In this document: piece after piece, positions 1 through 8,526 of the stretch
Layout: each line of letters opens with the position of its first letter
Numbering within the stretch: the first letter of the stretch is position 1
Assembly: GCA_037190845.1 (NCBI GenBank)
Contig: JBBCJI010000007.1
Location: 124,001 to 188,000 of the forward strand
Direction of reading: 5' to 3'
DNA length: 64,000 bases
From: JBEBVQ01 sp037190845
GTDB lineage: Bacteria > Bacteroidota > Bacteroidia > Chitinophagales > Chitinophagaceae
Notes under the pieces: model-generated
What the model saw: the letters and a program-made list of their open reading frames with translations, nothing else
Database searches by the model: none
Told to the model about the DNA's origin: nothing
Position numbers and translations under genes: made by a program

Positions 1-403
1 ATAAAATAACCGGTTACCATTTGCATTATTGTCAGCAGATTGTATTTTTTGGAACCGGCCGATTCCGGGTGCCTGACAATAATAACCTTCGGGGCTTGTG
101 CTGCTTTATAGCATGTCTTGCTTTTCTCCGCTATAAATGGCTGCCACAAACCCTGAAACAAAAATGCGGCACATTACAACTACAGCATAGAGTAATATAT
201 CTCACATTTTTTTTTGCCATACGTAAGGCAATTATAACAGACACTTACCTGTGTACCCCAACCATTATATACATTCCAGACTCATTTAACAAAAAGGATT
301 CTTATTTACAAAATAATATATCTAAAAATTCACAACAAACAAACATAAATTAATGAATGTTAATTAGTTGCGGTAAATTGTGAAAGGAAAATGAAATGTG
401 CTG
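1..403. other. Non-coding stretch upstream of the Rpn gene
   Basis: No convincing gene is seen here; the longest open frame (21-353, +) has no recognisable protein features and overlaps a DNA repeat. The stretch holds copy 1 of a ~108-bp direct repeat (25-132) whose second copy lies at 1469-1578, followed by AT-rich sequence up to the Rpn start. A weak match continues in the AT-rich part (around 191-210 against 1580-1600), suggesting a duplicated upstream region with a small insertion. Confidence 0.6.
25..132 (+). repeat. Direct repeat copy 1, with an internal 11-bp inverted repeat
   Basis: The sequence from 25 to about 132 is repeated with moderate divergence at 1469-1578. Each copy contains the same perfect inverted repeat, ATTATTGTCAG (25-35) and CTGACAATAAT (73-83), around a centre containing GAACCGGCCGATT. 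The most conserved tail is GCATGTCTTGCTTTTCTCCG. The two copies bracket the Rpn-family gene. Confidence 0.85.
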
Positions 404-1369
404 ATGAACCCGCCGCCTGATCCGGTATTTATAGATCCCTTTACCGATTTCGGCTTCAAGAGATTATTCGGAAGCGAGCCAGCCAAGGACCTGCTTATTG
501 ACTTTCTTAATGCGCTTTTTGAAGGACATAAAAAGATATCCGACATCATTTACAACAAAACCGAATTCCCCGGAGCGGGAAAGGACAGCCGGTCTGTCAT
601 TTTCGACCTGCTGTGTACCGGCGACAACGGGGAACAATTCCTGATAGAAGTACAGAAAGCGAAACAGGAATATTTCCGCGACCGTTGTGTATATTATACC
701 TCCTCTCTGATCTGCGACCAGATACGGCGCGGCGATACCGGCTGGAACTACCAGCTTAAGGAAGTGTACCTGATCGGGCTCATGGATTTCTGCTTTGACA
801 ATACCCGGCCTCATAAATACCTGCACGATGTACAGCTCACAGAAAAAGAGACGCACGAGGTATTCTACGACCGGGTCGGTTACCTGTTCATTGAAATACC
901 TAAATTCAACAAAACGGAAACAGAGCTGACAACCACAACAGATCAGTGGCTTTTTGTGCTGAAAAACATGCACAAAATGAACAAAATACCCGTATTTTTG
1001 AGAAAACCTGTATTCAGTAAACTGTTTAAATTATCCAGGATGAGCAATTTATCAACCGAAGAACGCCGGATATATGACGTGAGCCTCAAGCGTAAATGGG
1101 ATTGGGAAAATTCGCTGGCGTATGCGCAGAAAGAAGCGCAGACAAAGGGACTTGAGGAAGGTATGAAAGAAGGTATAGAGGCAGGCAGAAAGAAAGGTAT
1201 AGAAGAAGGTTTGAAAGAAGGCAGAAAGAAAGGACGTGAAGAAGGACGCGAAGAAGGACGCGAAGAAGGCATAAGAGAAGTGGCCCGACGATTGAAGGCA
1301 CAGGGCATTCCGGTAACTTCAATCGCAGCGGCTACCGGGATTTCCGAGGCCGCAATCGAACAATTATGA
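404..1369 (+). CDS. Rpn family PD-(D/E)XK nuclease / putative transposase
   Basis: This ~321-residue protein matches the Rpn (YhgA-like, PD-(D/E)XK) family of recombination-promoting nucleases. The N-terminus carries the family signature DPFTDFGFKRLFG close to the start, followed by the nuclease core with FDLLCTGDNGEQFLIEVQ, which supplies the D...ExQ-type active-site residues. The C-terminal ~75 residues are a run of EG/KG-rich short repeats (coiled-coil-like, charged), then a small helical tail ending in GISEAAIEQL. A GTG at 398 is possible, but ATG at 404 gives the usual MNPP start. The gene stands alone between two copies of a ~108-bp direct repeat, which fits a mobile or once-mobile unit. 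Family members cut DNA and promote RecA-independent recombination; activity here is inferred. Confidence 0.85.
   Translation: MNPPPDPVFIDPFTDFGFKRLFGSEPAKDLLIDFLNALFEGHKKISDIIYNKTEFPGAGKDSRSVIFDLLCTGDNGEQFLIEVQKAKQEYFRDRCVYYTSSLICDQIRRGDTGWNYQLKEVYLIGLMDFCFDNTRPHKYLHDVQLTEKETHEVFYDRVGYLFIEIPKFNKTETELTTTTDQWLFVLKNMHKMNKIPVFLRKPVFSKLFKLSRMSNLSTEERRIYDVSLKRKWDWENSLAYAQKEAQTKGLEEGMKEGIEAGRKKGIEEGLKEGRKKGREEGREEGREEGIREVARRLKAQGIPVTSIAAATGISEAAIEQL
1235..1270 (+). repeat. Three tandem 12-bp repeats inside the Rpn gene
   Basis: Three adjacent 12-mers of the form CGYGAAGAAGGM encode REEG-REEG-REEG in the C-terminal tail. The unit length is a multiple of three, so copy-number change would lengthen or shorten the tail without a frameshift. 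Confidence 0.85.
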
Positions 1370-1468
1370 ACCTGGCAGTCTGTATAACCCGGGCTTACAG
1401 CCGCCGCAATCCATTACCCGTTTCTCCCCATCTACCGGACATTCATCCGTCCGGATGCTGTCGTTTAC

Positions 1469-1578
1469 ATTATTGTCAGTAAATTGTCTTTTCCCGAACC
1501 GGCCGATTGCAGATACCTGACAATAATTACCTTTGGGCTGTGTGCTTGCTTTATGGCATGTCTTGCTTTTCTCCGCCA
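1469..1578 (+). repeat. Direct repeat copy 2
   Basis: This is the second copy of the repeat at 25-132, in the same orientation, with ATTATTGTCAG at 1469-1479 and CTGACAATAAT at 1517-1527. It lies just upstream of the sensor kinase gene, so it may be the original copy, with the Rpn unit and copy 1 acquired by duplication or insertion. Confidence 0.85.
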
Positions 1579-1620
1579 TAGCAGCATATCTCATATTTCC
1601 AACAATACAATAACCCTGTT

Positions 1621-3660
1621 ATGGCCGGTAAGTACAACATACAGCAGCCGGGAATACCTGCAAGAAAATGGCGCAACAACTTGCATATGTTGCTCATGCT
1701 GTACTGCATGAGCATGTACGGTACAACAACATCCGCTCAGTCACAACCCGGGGATATTCCCTCCCGGATACACACTTGGGCAGATACGGCATCCATTGAC
1801 TCTGTCATTGAACGGGCCAACGGGCTCCGGTACAGTCATCCCGACAGCGCCATACAACTGGCGCAATATGCCTTCGCGCACAGCATCATGGCGCAGTATC
1901 ATTACGGGGCGGCACGTGCCTTGGGCGTATCCGGAGTTGCGCTTATGGAACGAGGACATTACCAGGAAGCAGCAGAACGGTTCAGACAGGGCGTGCTGCT
2001 TACCGGCACTAATGAAGACAACATTGTGCTGCGGGCACAGCTCTATAGTTCGCTCGGAAATGCTTATTTCTACCAGGGCCTCAGCGATTCTGCAGCCAGC
2101 GCGTCATACAAAGCCAGGGATATACTGGAAGCGCACAAGCAGGATCAGCACGCCAAAGCATCCGGCGTGTACAATAACCTCGCCGGCCTGTGGTATCATA
2201 TGCAGGATATGGATCAATTTCTGTACTTCATCTCACGGTCGGAAGCCATCGCGCTCAGGTACAACAGCCGTAAAGACCTCGCCAATATATACGCCAACAA
2301 AGGCTCTGCCTATATGCACCTGAAACCGGTACCGGATTCCGCATGGTATTATTTCACCCTCGTCCGGCAGCTCAGACCGGATCGGTACAGCACACCCAAT
2401 GCTGCCGCCCTGCTCAGCACCGGCATGCTGCTCAACAACCGCAACAAGCCGGAACAGGCAATCCCCTATTTTAAAGAAGTACTGGATATCGGCAACGAAA
2501 CGGGCAATCCGCAATACCGGCTCAACGCATTGTACGAGTTGGGTAATGCCTATGCCCGCCGGTATGATCATAAGCAAGCGGAAGCCATGTACCTGGACGC
2601 GCTGAAAATCCAGGAGTCTGCCGCCGCACCGGCCTACCTCACCAATATATACGGTGCACTCTCCCGGCTCTATGCCGCCATGAACTTGTACGACAAAGCC
2701 TATGCGTACCAGGAAAAAGCATACGAATCCCTCAAGCCACTGACAGATCAGGAAGTACAAAAAAACATCCGTGATCTGGATATACGCTACCGGTCAGCAG
2801 AGAAGGATAAAAAAATCGCGCAGGACAGGTTACGTCTGTATATGCAACAAAACAGCATCCGCAAAAAGAATATATGGATCGGTATCATCAGCGGTATAGC
2901 AATACTGGCAGTAGCCGCTGCCGGCCTGGGCTACCGCTACCAGCAGAAAATACAACGCGCGCGCATCCGGAATATCAAACAACAGCAGAAAATAACTCAG
3001 TTGCACGCCGTCATGCAAGGTGAAGAACAGGAACGCACCCGTATGGCACAGGAGCTGCACGACGGCGTAGGCGGCATGCTTGCGGCTATCAAGATGAACG
3101 TAAGCGCCGCACAAAGCCGGGAAGATCCGCGCCAGGCCGCCCGCGACCTTACCGATGTCATGCAGTTGGTGGAAGACACCGCTAACGAAGTGCGCAGGAC
3201 GGCACACAACCTCATGCCGGCCGTACTTACCAACCATACTTTTCCTGAAGCCATCCGTTTCTTCTGTGATAAGGTCAACAAGCTCGACCGCCTGCAGATA
3301 GATCTACGCTTCCTGACACCTTGGGAAAACCCCGGCAAATCTTTCGAGTTGGCACTCTACCGCATCCTCCAGGAGCTGATCCAGAACGTGGTGAAACATG
3401 CAGACGCAACTCATCTGATCATCCAGTTCCGGCAGCACGACAACATGCTGCATGTAACCGTAGAAGACAATGGAAAGGGGTTCCGGGTAAACGGAGAAAA
3501 AAAAGGGATCGGGCTGCACAACATACGCAGCCGTGTGGAAGTACTGCAGGGCATTGCTTCTATAGAATCAGTATCGGGTAGTGGCACTACCTGCTATCTT
3601 GAGTTTAACCTGTTGGAATATAAAACATATACTCATGAACATATCCATCAGCATAGCTGA
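1621..3660 (+). CDS. TPR-containing sensor histidine kinase (HisKA_3 type)
   Basis: This 679-residue kinase starts a two-component pair. The N-terminal end has a signal-like hydrophobic stretch (about residues 23-38), so ATG at 1687 is an alternative start. Residues ~45-400 are TPR repeats predicted to sit in the periplasm. One membrane helix spans ~418-437. A HisKA_3 dimerisation domain follows, with the phosphoacceptor His480 in ELHDGVGG. The HATPase_c domain carries the N-box ELIQNVVKHAD (near residue 585) and the G-box DNGKGF (near 615). The gene overlaps the downstream LuxR-type regulator by 26 nt, so the two are translationally coupled. The TPR input domain suggests sensing of a peptide or protein partner, but the signal is unknown. 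Confidence 0.93.
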   Translation: MAGKYNIQQPGIPARKWRNNLHMLLMLYCMSMYGTTTSAQSQPGDIPSRIHTWADTASIDSVIERANGLRYSHPDSAIQLAQYAFAHSIMAQYHYGAARALGVSGVALMERGHYQEAAERFRQGVLLTGTNEDNIVLRAQLYSSLGNAYFYQGLSDSAASASYKARDILEAHKQDQHAKASGVYNNLAGLWYHMQDMDQFLYFISRSEAIALRYNSRKDLANIYANKGSAYMHLKPVPDSAWYYFTLVRQLRPDRYSTPNAAALLSTGMLLNNRNKPEQAIPYFKEVLDIGNETGNPQYRLNALYELGNAYARRYDHKQAEAMYLDALKIQESAAAPAYLTNIYGALSRLYAAMNLYDKAYAYQEKAYESLKPLTDQEVQKNIRDLDIRYRSAEKDKKIAQDRLRLYMQQNSIRKKNIWIGIISGIAILAVAAAGLGYRYQQKIQRARIRNIKQQQKITQLHAVMQGEEQERTRMAQELHDGVGGMLAAIKMNVSAAQSREDPRQAARDLTDVMQLVEDTANEVRRTAHNLMPAVLTNHTFPEAIRFFCDKVNKLDRLQIDLRFLTPWENPGKSFELALYRILQELIQNVVKHADATHLIIQFRQHDNMLHVTVEDNGKGFRVNGEKKGIGLHNIRSRVEVLQGIASIESVSGSGTTCYLEFNLLEYKTYTHEHIHQHS

Positions 3661-4279
3661 CGACCACCCGATGGTTATTGATGGTGTACAAAAAATGCTT
3701 TCGGAATGTGGACATATCACCCTGTCCCACGCGTGGCCGGACGGGACAGCGTTACTGGCGGGGCTTGAATCGGAGCAACCCGATGTGCTCCTCCTCGACA
3801 TACAGATGCCCGGAAAAACCGGTGATGAGCTGGCACCGCTGATCCTGAAAAAATACCCGGAAATGAAAATTCTGGCTCTGACCAATTTCGACAGCACGCT
3901 GCATGTGCAGCATATGCTCCGGCACGGCGTACTGGGTTATCTGCTCAAAACAACCGACCGGGAAACGCTGATCACTGCTATTGAAACGGTGTATTGGGGT
4001 GAAGAATTTATCCAGGAATCCCTGCGGGAAAAATTAAATCTTGCTGGGCAACGGATAAAAAGAGAGGTATCCACCAAGTCGGCGCTTACCCCACGAGAAA
4101 AAGAAGTACTACGCTGTATCGTCAATGGCGACAATGCCCAGGAGATTGCCGAAAAATTATTCCTGAGTGTACGTACCGTAGAAAATTACCGGTTTAACCT
4201 GCTGCTGAAGCTGGACGCAAAAAACATCGCTGTGCTGGTGCGCAAAGCGCTGGAACTGGGACTGACGGATAAAACGTAG
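3635..4279 (+). CDS. LuxR/NarL-family response regulator
   Basis: This 214-residue regulator partners the overlapping histidine kinase. The receiver domain has the acidic pair in ADDHPMV and the phosphoacceptor Asp55 in LLLDIQMPG. The C-terminal LuxR-type helix-turn-helix begins near LTPREKEVLRCI and includes the recognition segment SVRTVENYR. ATG at 3635 is chosen because it gives the standard receiver start MNISISIADDH; a GTG further upstream would add 18 residues that match nothing. It is expected to bind DNA and change transcription when phosphorylated; its targets are not evident from the window. Confidence 0.95.
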   Translation: MNISISIADDHPMVIDGVQKMLSECGHITLSHAWPDGTALLAGLESEQPDVLLLDIQMPGKTGDELAPLILKKYPEMKILALTNFDSTLHVQHMLRHGVLGYLLKTTDRETLITAIETVYWGEEFIQESLREKLNLAGQRIKREVSTKSALTPREKEVLRCIVNGDNAQEIAEKLFLSVRTVENYRFNLLLKLDAKNIAVLVRKALELGLTDKT

Positions 4280-4330
4280 GGGCGGAGTTCATCCCCACCC
4301 AAATAAAACAACCGCGAGGGTTGCCCCTAC
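4276..4330. terminator. Bidirectional inverted repeat between convergent genes
   Basis: GTAGGGGC (4276-4283) and GCCCCTAC (4323-4330) form an inverted repeat that contains the TAG stop codons of both convergent genes (regulator and epimerase). A nested hairpin CAACC (4309-4313)/GGTTG (4319-4323) sits within it. The arm sequence resembles the GTAGGGGCG...CGCCCCTAC repeats common in many bacterial genomes. Termination is inferred. Confidence 0.6.
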
Positions 4331-4869
4331 AACACAAACGGACTATCGAAATCTTCCAGCACAACAAAAGACCGGTCGCGGGGCGACATCACGGGAGACG
4401 GCACATCCCAATCAAAACCGAAGCTATCATAACGAATACCAGTATCATGCTCCCGGCTGTACTCTGATGATACAAGGTAATAAGTGACCGCATCATCAGT
4501 CAGTGATTTGAAGCCATGGGCAAAACCCTCCGGTATGTATAAGGCCCTGTGGTTTACAGACGATAGTTCCTGCGCTTCATATTGTCCATAAGTCGGCGAT
4601 TCTTTCCGTAGATCTACGATCACATCCAGAATCGCACCCTGCGGACAAAACACAACCTTACTGTGACCATGCGGCGGCAACTGAAAATGCATTCCACGGA
4701 TCACATCCTTTACGGAATGCGAGAAATAACTCTCACGCAAAGCAAACACGATCCCCGACTCCCGGAACATTGTTTCATGAAATGTTTTTACAAACAGACC
4801 ACGCTCATCTGTAAATGCAGGGAGATCCAGTATGAGCGCTCCCTGTAATGAAGATGGTTTAAAAATCAT
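4327..4869 (-). CDS. RmlC-like sugar 3,5-epimerase
   Basis: This 180-residue cupin-fold protein belongs to the dTDP-4-dehydrorhamnose 3,5-epimerase (RmlC/RfbC) family. Visible family landmarks are TDERGLFVKTFH near the start, RGMHFQ with the catalytic His, LDVIVDLRKESPTYG, IPEGFAHGF and the terminal DPxxFGFDW-like segment (YDSFGFDWDVP). ATG at 4869 is used because the 17 residues upstream of it do not belong to the family. It is the third gene of a leftward operon behind a glucose-1-phosphate cytidylyltransferase and a CDP-glucose 4,6-dehydratase. Its substrate is therefore more likely a CDP-4-keto-6-deoxyhexose than the dTDP form; that substrate assignment is inference from context. Confidence 0.88.
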   Translation of the reverse strand: MIFKPSSLQGALILDLPAFTDERGLFVKTFHETMFRESGIVFALRESYFSHSVKDVIRGMHFQLPPHGHSKVVFCPQGAILDVIVDLRKESPTYGQYEAQELSSVNHRALYIPEGFAHGFKSLTDDAVTYYLVSSEYSREHDTGIRYDSFGFDWDVPSPVMSPRDRSFVVLEDFDSPFVL

Positions 4870-4926
4870 AATCTCACAATTAATACAATTCTCAATGGAG
4901 GTATCTGTCACATCAAACAAATATAC

Positions 4927-6003
4927 CTACCTAAAATACCCCTCAATCTGTCGCATACATTTTTCAACTGCCGTACTGGTTTTATCCGCGTACCATTCAG
5001 CAGTCCAGCGGATAGCAGTTGCTGCATCCAGTAGTGGTTGCCAACCAAGTGTTTTCTTAGCTTTATCACTGTCGAGCAGCAACAACTTAGCTTCATGAGG
5101 TGCATTTTCATGAGGCGTTGCATCATAAGCTCCGTTATCACCATACGCATCCAGGAAGATCTGCGTCAGCACTTCCACCGTTTTTTCATCATGCCGCTCC
5201 GGACCAAAATTATAAGCACCGGGGTACCGTACCGGATCTTCACTCATTTTTGCCGCCAGTGTCAGATATCCCCCAAGCGGCTCCAGCACATGTTGCCACG
5301 GACGAACCGACTGCGGATTACGCAATTTTACCTTTTGCTGTTTATCCAACGCACGGACAATATCAGGTATGATCCGGTCTTCGGCATAATCACCACCGCC
5401 GATCACATTGCCCGCACGTACGGAAGCAATTGCTTTACGATGTTTTTCATACTGATCCGGATGAAAGAAAGAACGGGTATAGGATGAAACTACGATCTCC
5501 GCAGCAGCCTTACTGGCAGAATAAGGATCATAACCACCGAGTTTGTCATCTTCCGTAAACGGTGTACCTCTCTCCGGATTTTCATATACCTTATCAGTGG
5601 TGATCATAAGTCCGACAGCCGGATGAGCCAACGCTCGCATCGCCTCCAGGACATGAGCTGTGCCGATCGCATTGACCGCAAAAGTGTCTACAGGATACTC
5701 ATAGCTGCGCCGTACCAGCGACTGCGCCGCCAAATGAAACACAAAATGCGGCTCAAAACGCACCATCTCACCTTTCAATTGGTGCAGATCCCGCAGATCG
5801 GCCATTACAGAAGCATAACAAAGTTTGTCTCCATTGATTTTGTGATAGAGATCATAATCATTTTCAGGCGCCAGCGAATATCCCTTTACATCTGCCCCGA
5901 ACCAGTGCAATATCTGCAACAACCAAGCACCTTTAAATCCTGTATGTCCGGTAAGAAATACACGCTTTCCCTTGAATATCTCTTTTAAATAGGATGATGT
6001 CAT
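4927..6003 (-). CDS. rfbG: CDP-glucose 4,6-dehydratase
   Basis: This 358-residue extended short-chain dehydrogenase converts CDP-glucose to CDP-4-keto-6-deoxyglucose. The NAD-binding glycine motif is GHTGFKG (residues 19-25), which is characteristic of RfbG. The catalytic residues are in TTDKVY (135-140) and Y161-S-A-S-K165. Length matches the family. It lies 19 nt downstream of the cytidylyltransferase start-to-stop junction and 57 nt upstream of the epimerase, all leftward, indicating one operon. The product feeds deoxysugars of surface polysaccharide or LPS. Confidence 0.95.
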   Translation of the reverse strand: MTSSYLKEIFKGKRVFLTGHTGFKGAWLLQILHWFGADVKGYSLAPENDYDLYHKINGDKLCYASVMADLRDLHQLKGEMVRFEPHFVFHLAAQSLVRRSYEYPVDTFAVNAIGTAHVLEAMRALAHPAVGLMITTDKVYENPERGTPFTEDDKLGGYDPYSASKAAAEIVVSSYTRSFFHPDQYEKHRKAIASVRAGNVIGGGDYAEDRIIPDIVRALDKQQKVKLRNPQSVRPWQHVLEPLGGYLTLAAKMSEDPVRYPGAYNFGPERHDEKTVEVLTQIFLDAYGDNGAYDATPHENAPHEAKLLLLDSDKAKKTLGWQPLLDAATAIRWTAEWYADKTSTAVEKCMRQIEGYFR

Positions 6004-6022
6004 TATACTTACATTTGAGAAC

Positions 6023-6796
6023 TCACCACTTCTTCCAAAGCGGCTTATATTGCCATAAATGCTCCAACTCCTCCTTGTCCCGCAGGGTATCCATACACTT
6101 CCAGAAGCCCTGATGGCGGAATGCCGTTATCTGAGCATCGCGTGCCAGATCATTCATCGGTTGCTGCTCCCACATAATCAGATCGGCATCATCGTGGAGG
6201 TAATCCGCAATACCCGGTTCTATCACAAAAAAACCACCATTGATCCAAGTGCCGCTATCGGCCGGCTTTTCTTCAAAACTATTGATCATACCATTCTCCT
6301 GCATACTGATGACACCGAAACGGCTGGTTGCCTGTATGGCAGTCATTGTACATATCTTACCAGACTCTTTGTGGAAACGAACCAATTCATCCACGTTTAT
6401 ATCTGCAACACCATCCCCGTAAGTCAGCAGGAACGTCTCATTACCAACATAGGGCAATACACGTTTCAGCCTCCCGGCCGTCATCGTATCCAGCCCGGTT
6501 TCGATCAGGGATACTTTAAACGGTTCGGCAAAATTATTATGTACTTCTATCGAATTATTCGCCAGATCAACAGTTACATCTGCGTTGTGCATGAAGTAGT
6601 TTACAAAATACTCCTTGATCATCCAGCCGCGATAACCGAGGCAAACAATAAACTCAGTATGTCCATAGGTTGCATATATCTTCATGATATGCCAAAGGAT
6701 CGGCTTTCCACCGATCTCAATCATAGGCTTGGGACGTAAAGAGGATTCTTCAGATATACGCGTACCCCGCCCGCCGGCAAATAAAACGACCTTCAT
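6023..6796 (-). CDS. rfbF: Glucose-1-phosphate cytidylyltransferase
   Basis: This 257-residue nucleotidyltransferase makes CDP-glucose from glucose 1-phosphate and CTP. It shows the glycine-rich signature LFAGGRGTR near the N-terminus, then the RPKPM sugar-phosphate/nucleotide motif (residues 21-25), and the acidic metal site in LTYGDGVAD. Length and the end (LWKKW) agree with RfbF. It is the first gene of the leftward CDP-sugar operon. On its coding strand a TATTTTTG element (6832 down to 6825) about 30 nt upstream of the start resembles a Bacteroidota -7 box, but no clear -33 partner was found. Confidence 0.96.
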   Translation of the reverse strand: MKVVLFAGGRGTRISEESSLRPKPMIEIGGKPILWHIMKIYATYGHTEFIVCLGYRGWMIKEYFVNYFMHNADVTVDLANNSIEVHNNFAEPFKVSLIETGLDTMTAGRLKRVLPYVGNETFLLTYGDGVADINVDELVRFHKESGKICTMTAIQATSRFGVISMQENGMINSFEEKPADSGTWINGGFFVIEPGIADYLHDDADLIMWEQQPMNDLARDAQITAFRHQGFWKCMDTLRDKEELEHLWQYKPLWKKW

Positions 6797-6935
6797 CAGG
6801 AAATTATTATTGTAAACAACGCGGCAAAAATAATGATTTAGACTGGAGATCGTGATTATTATGAAGTTAATATAACAATAATAACATCCAAGCAGGAAAT
6901 ACCCCTATTTTCCCGCTAACCTGCTATCTTGCAGC

Positions 6936-7463
6936 ATGTTTGTAAAAAAGACGATGGGGGAGCTGGGACGGAAAACAGTAGCGGAAGTGGAACAGACAAA
7001 CCGCCGCCCTGTAATCATTATTCTGGATGATGTACGCAGCATGCACAATGTAGGATCCGCATTCCGCACCTGCGATGCATTCATGGCACATGCCCTGTGG
7101 CTATGCGGCTATACACCTGCTCCGCCACACCGGGACATCCACAAAACCGCACTGGGCGCTACAGAAACGGTTCCCTGGCAACATTTTCCGGATACTGTCA
7201 CCGCTGTCCATACAGCCCGGGAAAACGGGTTTCGTATTATTTGCATCGAACAGGCGCACAACAGCACATCTTTACCCGCCTTTCACTGGGATAGAGATAC
7301 CCCTCTGGCACTGGTATTCGGCAATGAGGTCAATGGCGTACACAACGATGTGCTGGCGCAGGCGGACATCTGCCTTGAAATTCCGCAATGGGGCAGCAAA
7401 CACTCATTAAATATATCTGTGAGCCTTGGAGTGGTACTTTGGGAATTAGTGCGCGGCCTTTAA
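6936..7463 (+). CDS. TrmH/SpoU-family RNA 2'-O-methyltransferase
   Basis: This 175-residue SPOUT methyltransferase carries all three family motifs: motif 1 N38-V-G-S-A-F-R44, motif 2 in LALVFGNEVNGV, and motif 3 in SLNISVSLGVVLWEL, which build the trefoil-knot AdoMet site. The short form without an N-terminal substrate domain resembles Bacteroidota proteins of this group and TrmL/TrmH-like enzymes. The target, tRNA or rRNA, cannot be told from sequence. A TATCTTG element ends 9 nt before the ATG, implying a very short leader. Its 3' end overlaps the convergent formimidoylglutamase-like gene by 18 nt. Confidence 0.93.
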   Translation: MFVKKTMGELGRKTVAEVEQTNRRPVIIILDDVRSMHNVGSAFRTCDAFMAHALWLCGYTPAPPHRDIHKTALGATETVPWQHFPDTVTAVHTARENGFRIICIEQAHNSTSLPAFHWDRDTPLALVFGNEVNGVHNDVLAQADICLEIPQWGSKHSLNISVSLGVVLWELVRGL

Positions 7464-8456
7464 GAAATCCGTCACAAGATACGCGATCAGCTTCGCAGTG
7501 GAAATGTCTGCCCGGCCATCCTGCAGCCGGGTAGCACCTTCGGCAATATGGAGATAAGCCGCGTCAGTCTCAGTGGCGCACCAGTTGAGATACTGGCGTG
7601 CCTGCAATGCAGCAATACCGCATGGCGTTGCTGCGCTCGACAGCGCATCGGCAATACAATCCAGATCAAACTCTATACCACAGGGCGCACCGTCCGTATG
7701 CCGGACCGCCTGGGTTACCGCTTCGCGGAATGTCTGCCTTTCCCTGATAAAAATATCTTCGTAAAATGAGCAATGGATCGCCGGATCTTGCTTCATTTCC
7801 GCTACGACCTCCCGGCTGTTGTAATTTTCATGCAGCCCGACAACGGCATATCTATCAAGAAACCCCTCCACGCGGGCATAACGAAATCCATTCCCGCTAT
7901 GGCGGCCTTCTGCCACACGGTAATCACTGTGCGCATCCAGGTTAATACAATGAATCCCTTTGCCCGTTGCCAACGCAGCACCTTTGATGAGCGGATATGA
8001 ATTATTATGCCCGCCGCCAATCACTACAGGTATCTTACCTGCACGTACGATCTTTCCAATAACAGGCGCTACCGCATCATCTATCTGAGTCGTCTGCGCA
8101 CGCAATTCTTCCACACCTCCGGTCTGTGCAGCAAAGTCACTGAAGTCGAACGCTCCTAATACGAGCAATTCCCTTCCCGTCAGTAAGTCCGTAGACTGTA
8201 CGTTCAACAACGCCCTGAGCGCCGGTTCCCAGGCCGAGGCCGCACCGCCGATACCCAGATTAGCCCGGACACCGATATCTTCAGGAATACCCAACAACAC
8301 AAACCGCGCACTGCTTCCTGTTATTTCATCCGGGTGTGCTACAGTCTGCACCTGTTCTCCCAGCTTTGTTTCGCCGGGGCGGGATGCCACGAGGGCACTT
8401 ATATCCGCTGCAGACAACAACTTCAGGTATTCCATCTCCGGAGGATTATTTTTCAT
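7446..8456 (-). CDS. Arginase-fold hydrolase, formimidoylglutamase-like
   Basis: This 336-residue ureohydrolase has the binuclear manganese ligands of the arginase superfamily: His150 in GGGH, the D174-A-H-S-D178 motif and D264-L-D266 in EFDLDCIAD. The GGGHNNSYPLIKG segment and overall length favour formimidoylglutamase (HutG) as found in Bacteroidota. No other histidine-degradation gene (hutH, hutU, hutI) is in the window, so the substrate is unproven; agmatinase-like activity is the alternative. The 3' end overlaps the convergent methyltransferase gene by 18 nt, and it is divergent from the bacilliredoxin gene. Confidence 0.87.
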   Translation of the reverse strand: MKNNPPEMEYLKLLSAADISALVASRPGETKLGEQVQTVAHPDEITGSSARFVLLGIPEDIGVRANLGIGGAASAWEPALRALLNVQSTDLLTGRELLVLGAFDFSDFAAQTGGVEELRAQTTQIDDAVAPVIGKIVRAGKIPVVIGGGHNNSYPLIKGAALATGKGIHCINLDAHSDYRVAEGRHSGNGFRYARVEGFLDRYAVVGLHENYNSREVVAEMKQDPAIHCSFYEDIFIRERQTFREAVTQAVRHTDGAPCGIEFDLDCIADALSSAATPCGIAALQARQYLNWCATETDAAYLHIAEGATRLQDGRADISTAKLIAYLVTDFLKAAH

Positions 8457-8526
8457 TATACACCTATATGCGCATCACCCGCAGCAATATCGTATTTTTG
8501 CGGGTAAAACTAACATAATAAATACA

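Noticed and set aside
21..353. A 110-codon open frame at the window start
   Set aside because: It runs through the DNA repeat at 25-132, has no protein family features and part of it recurs as a DNA match at 1484-1580, so the similarity is a repeat effect.
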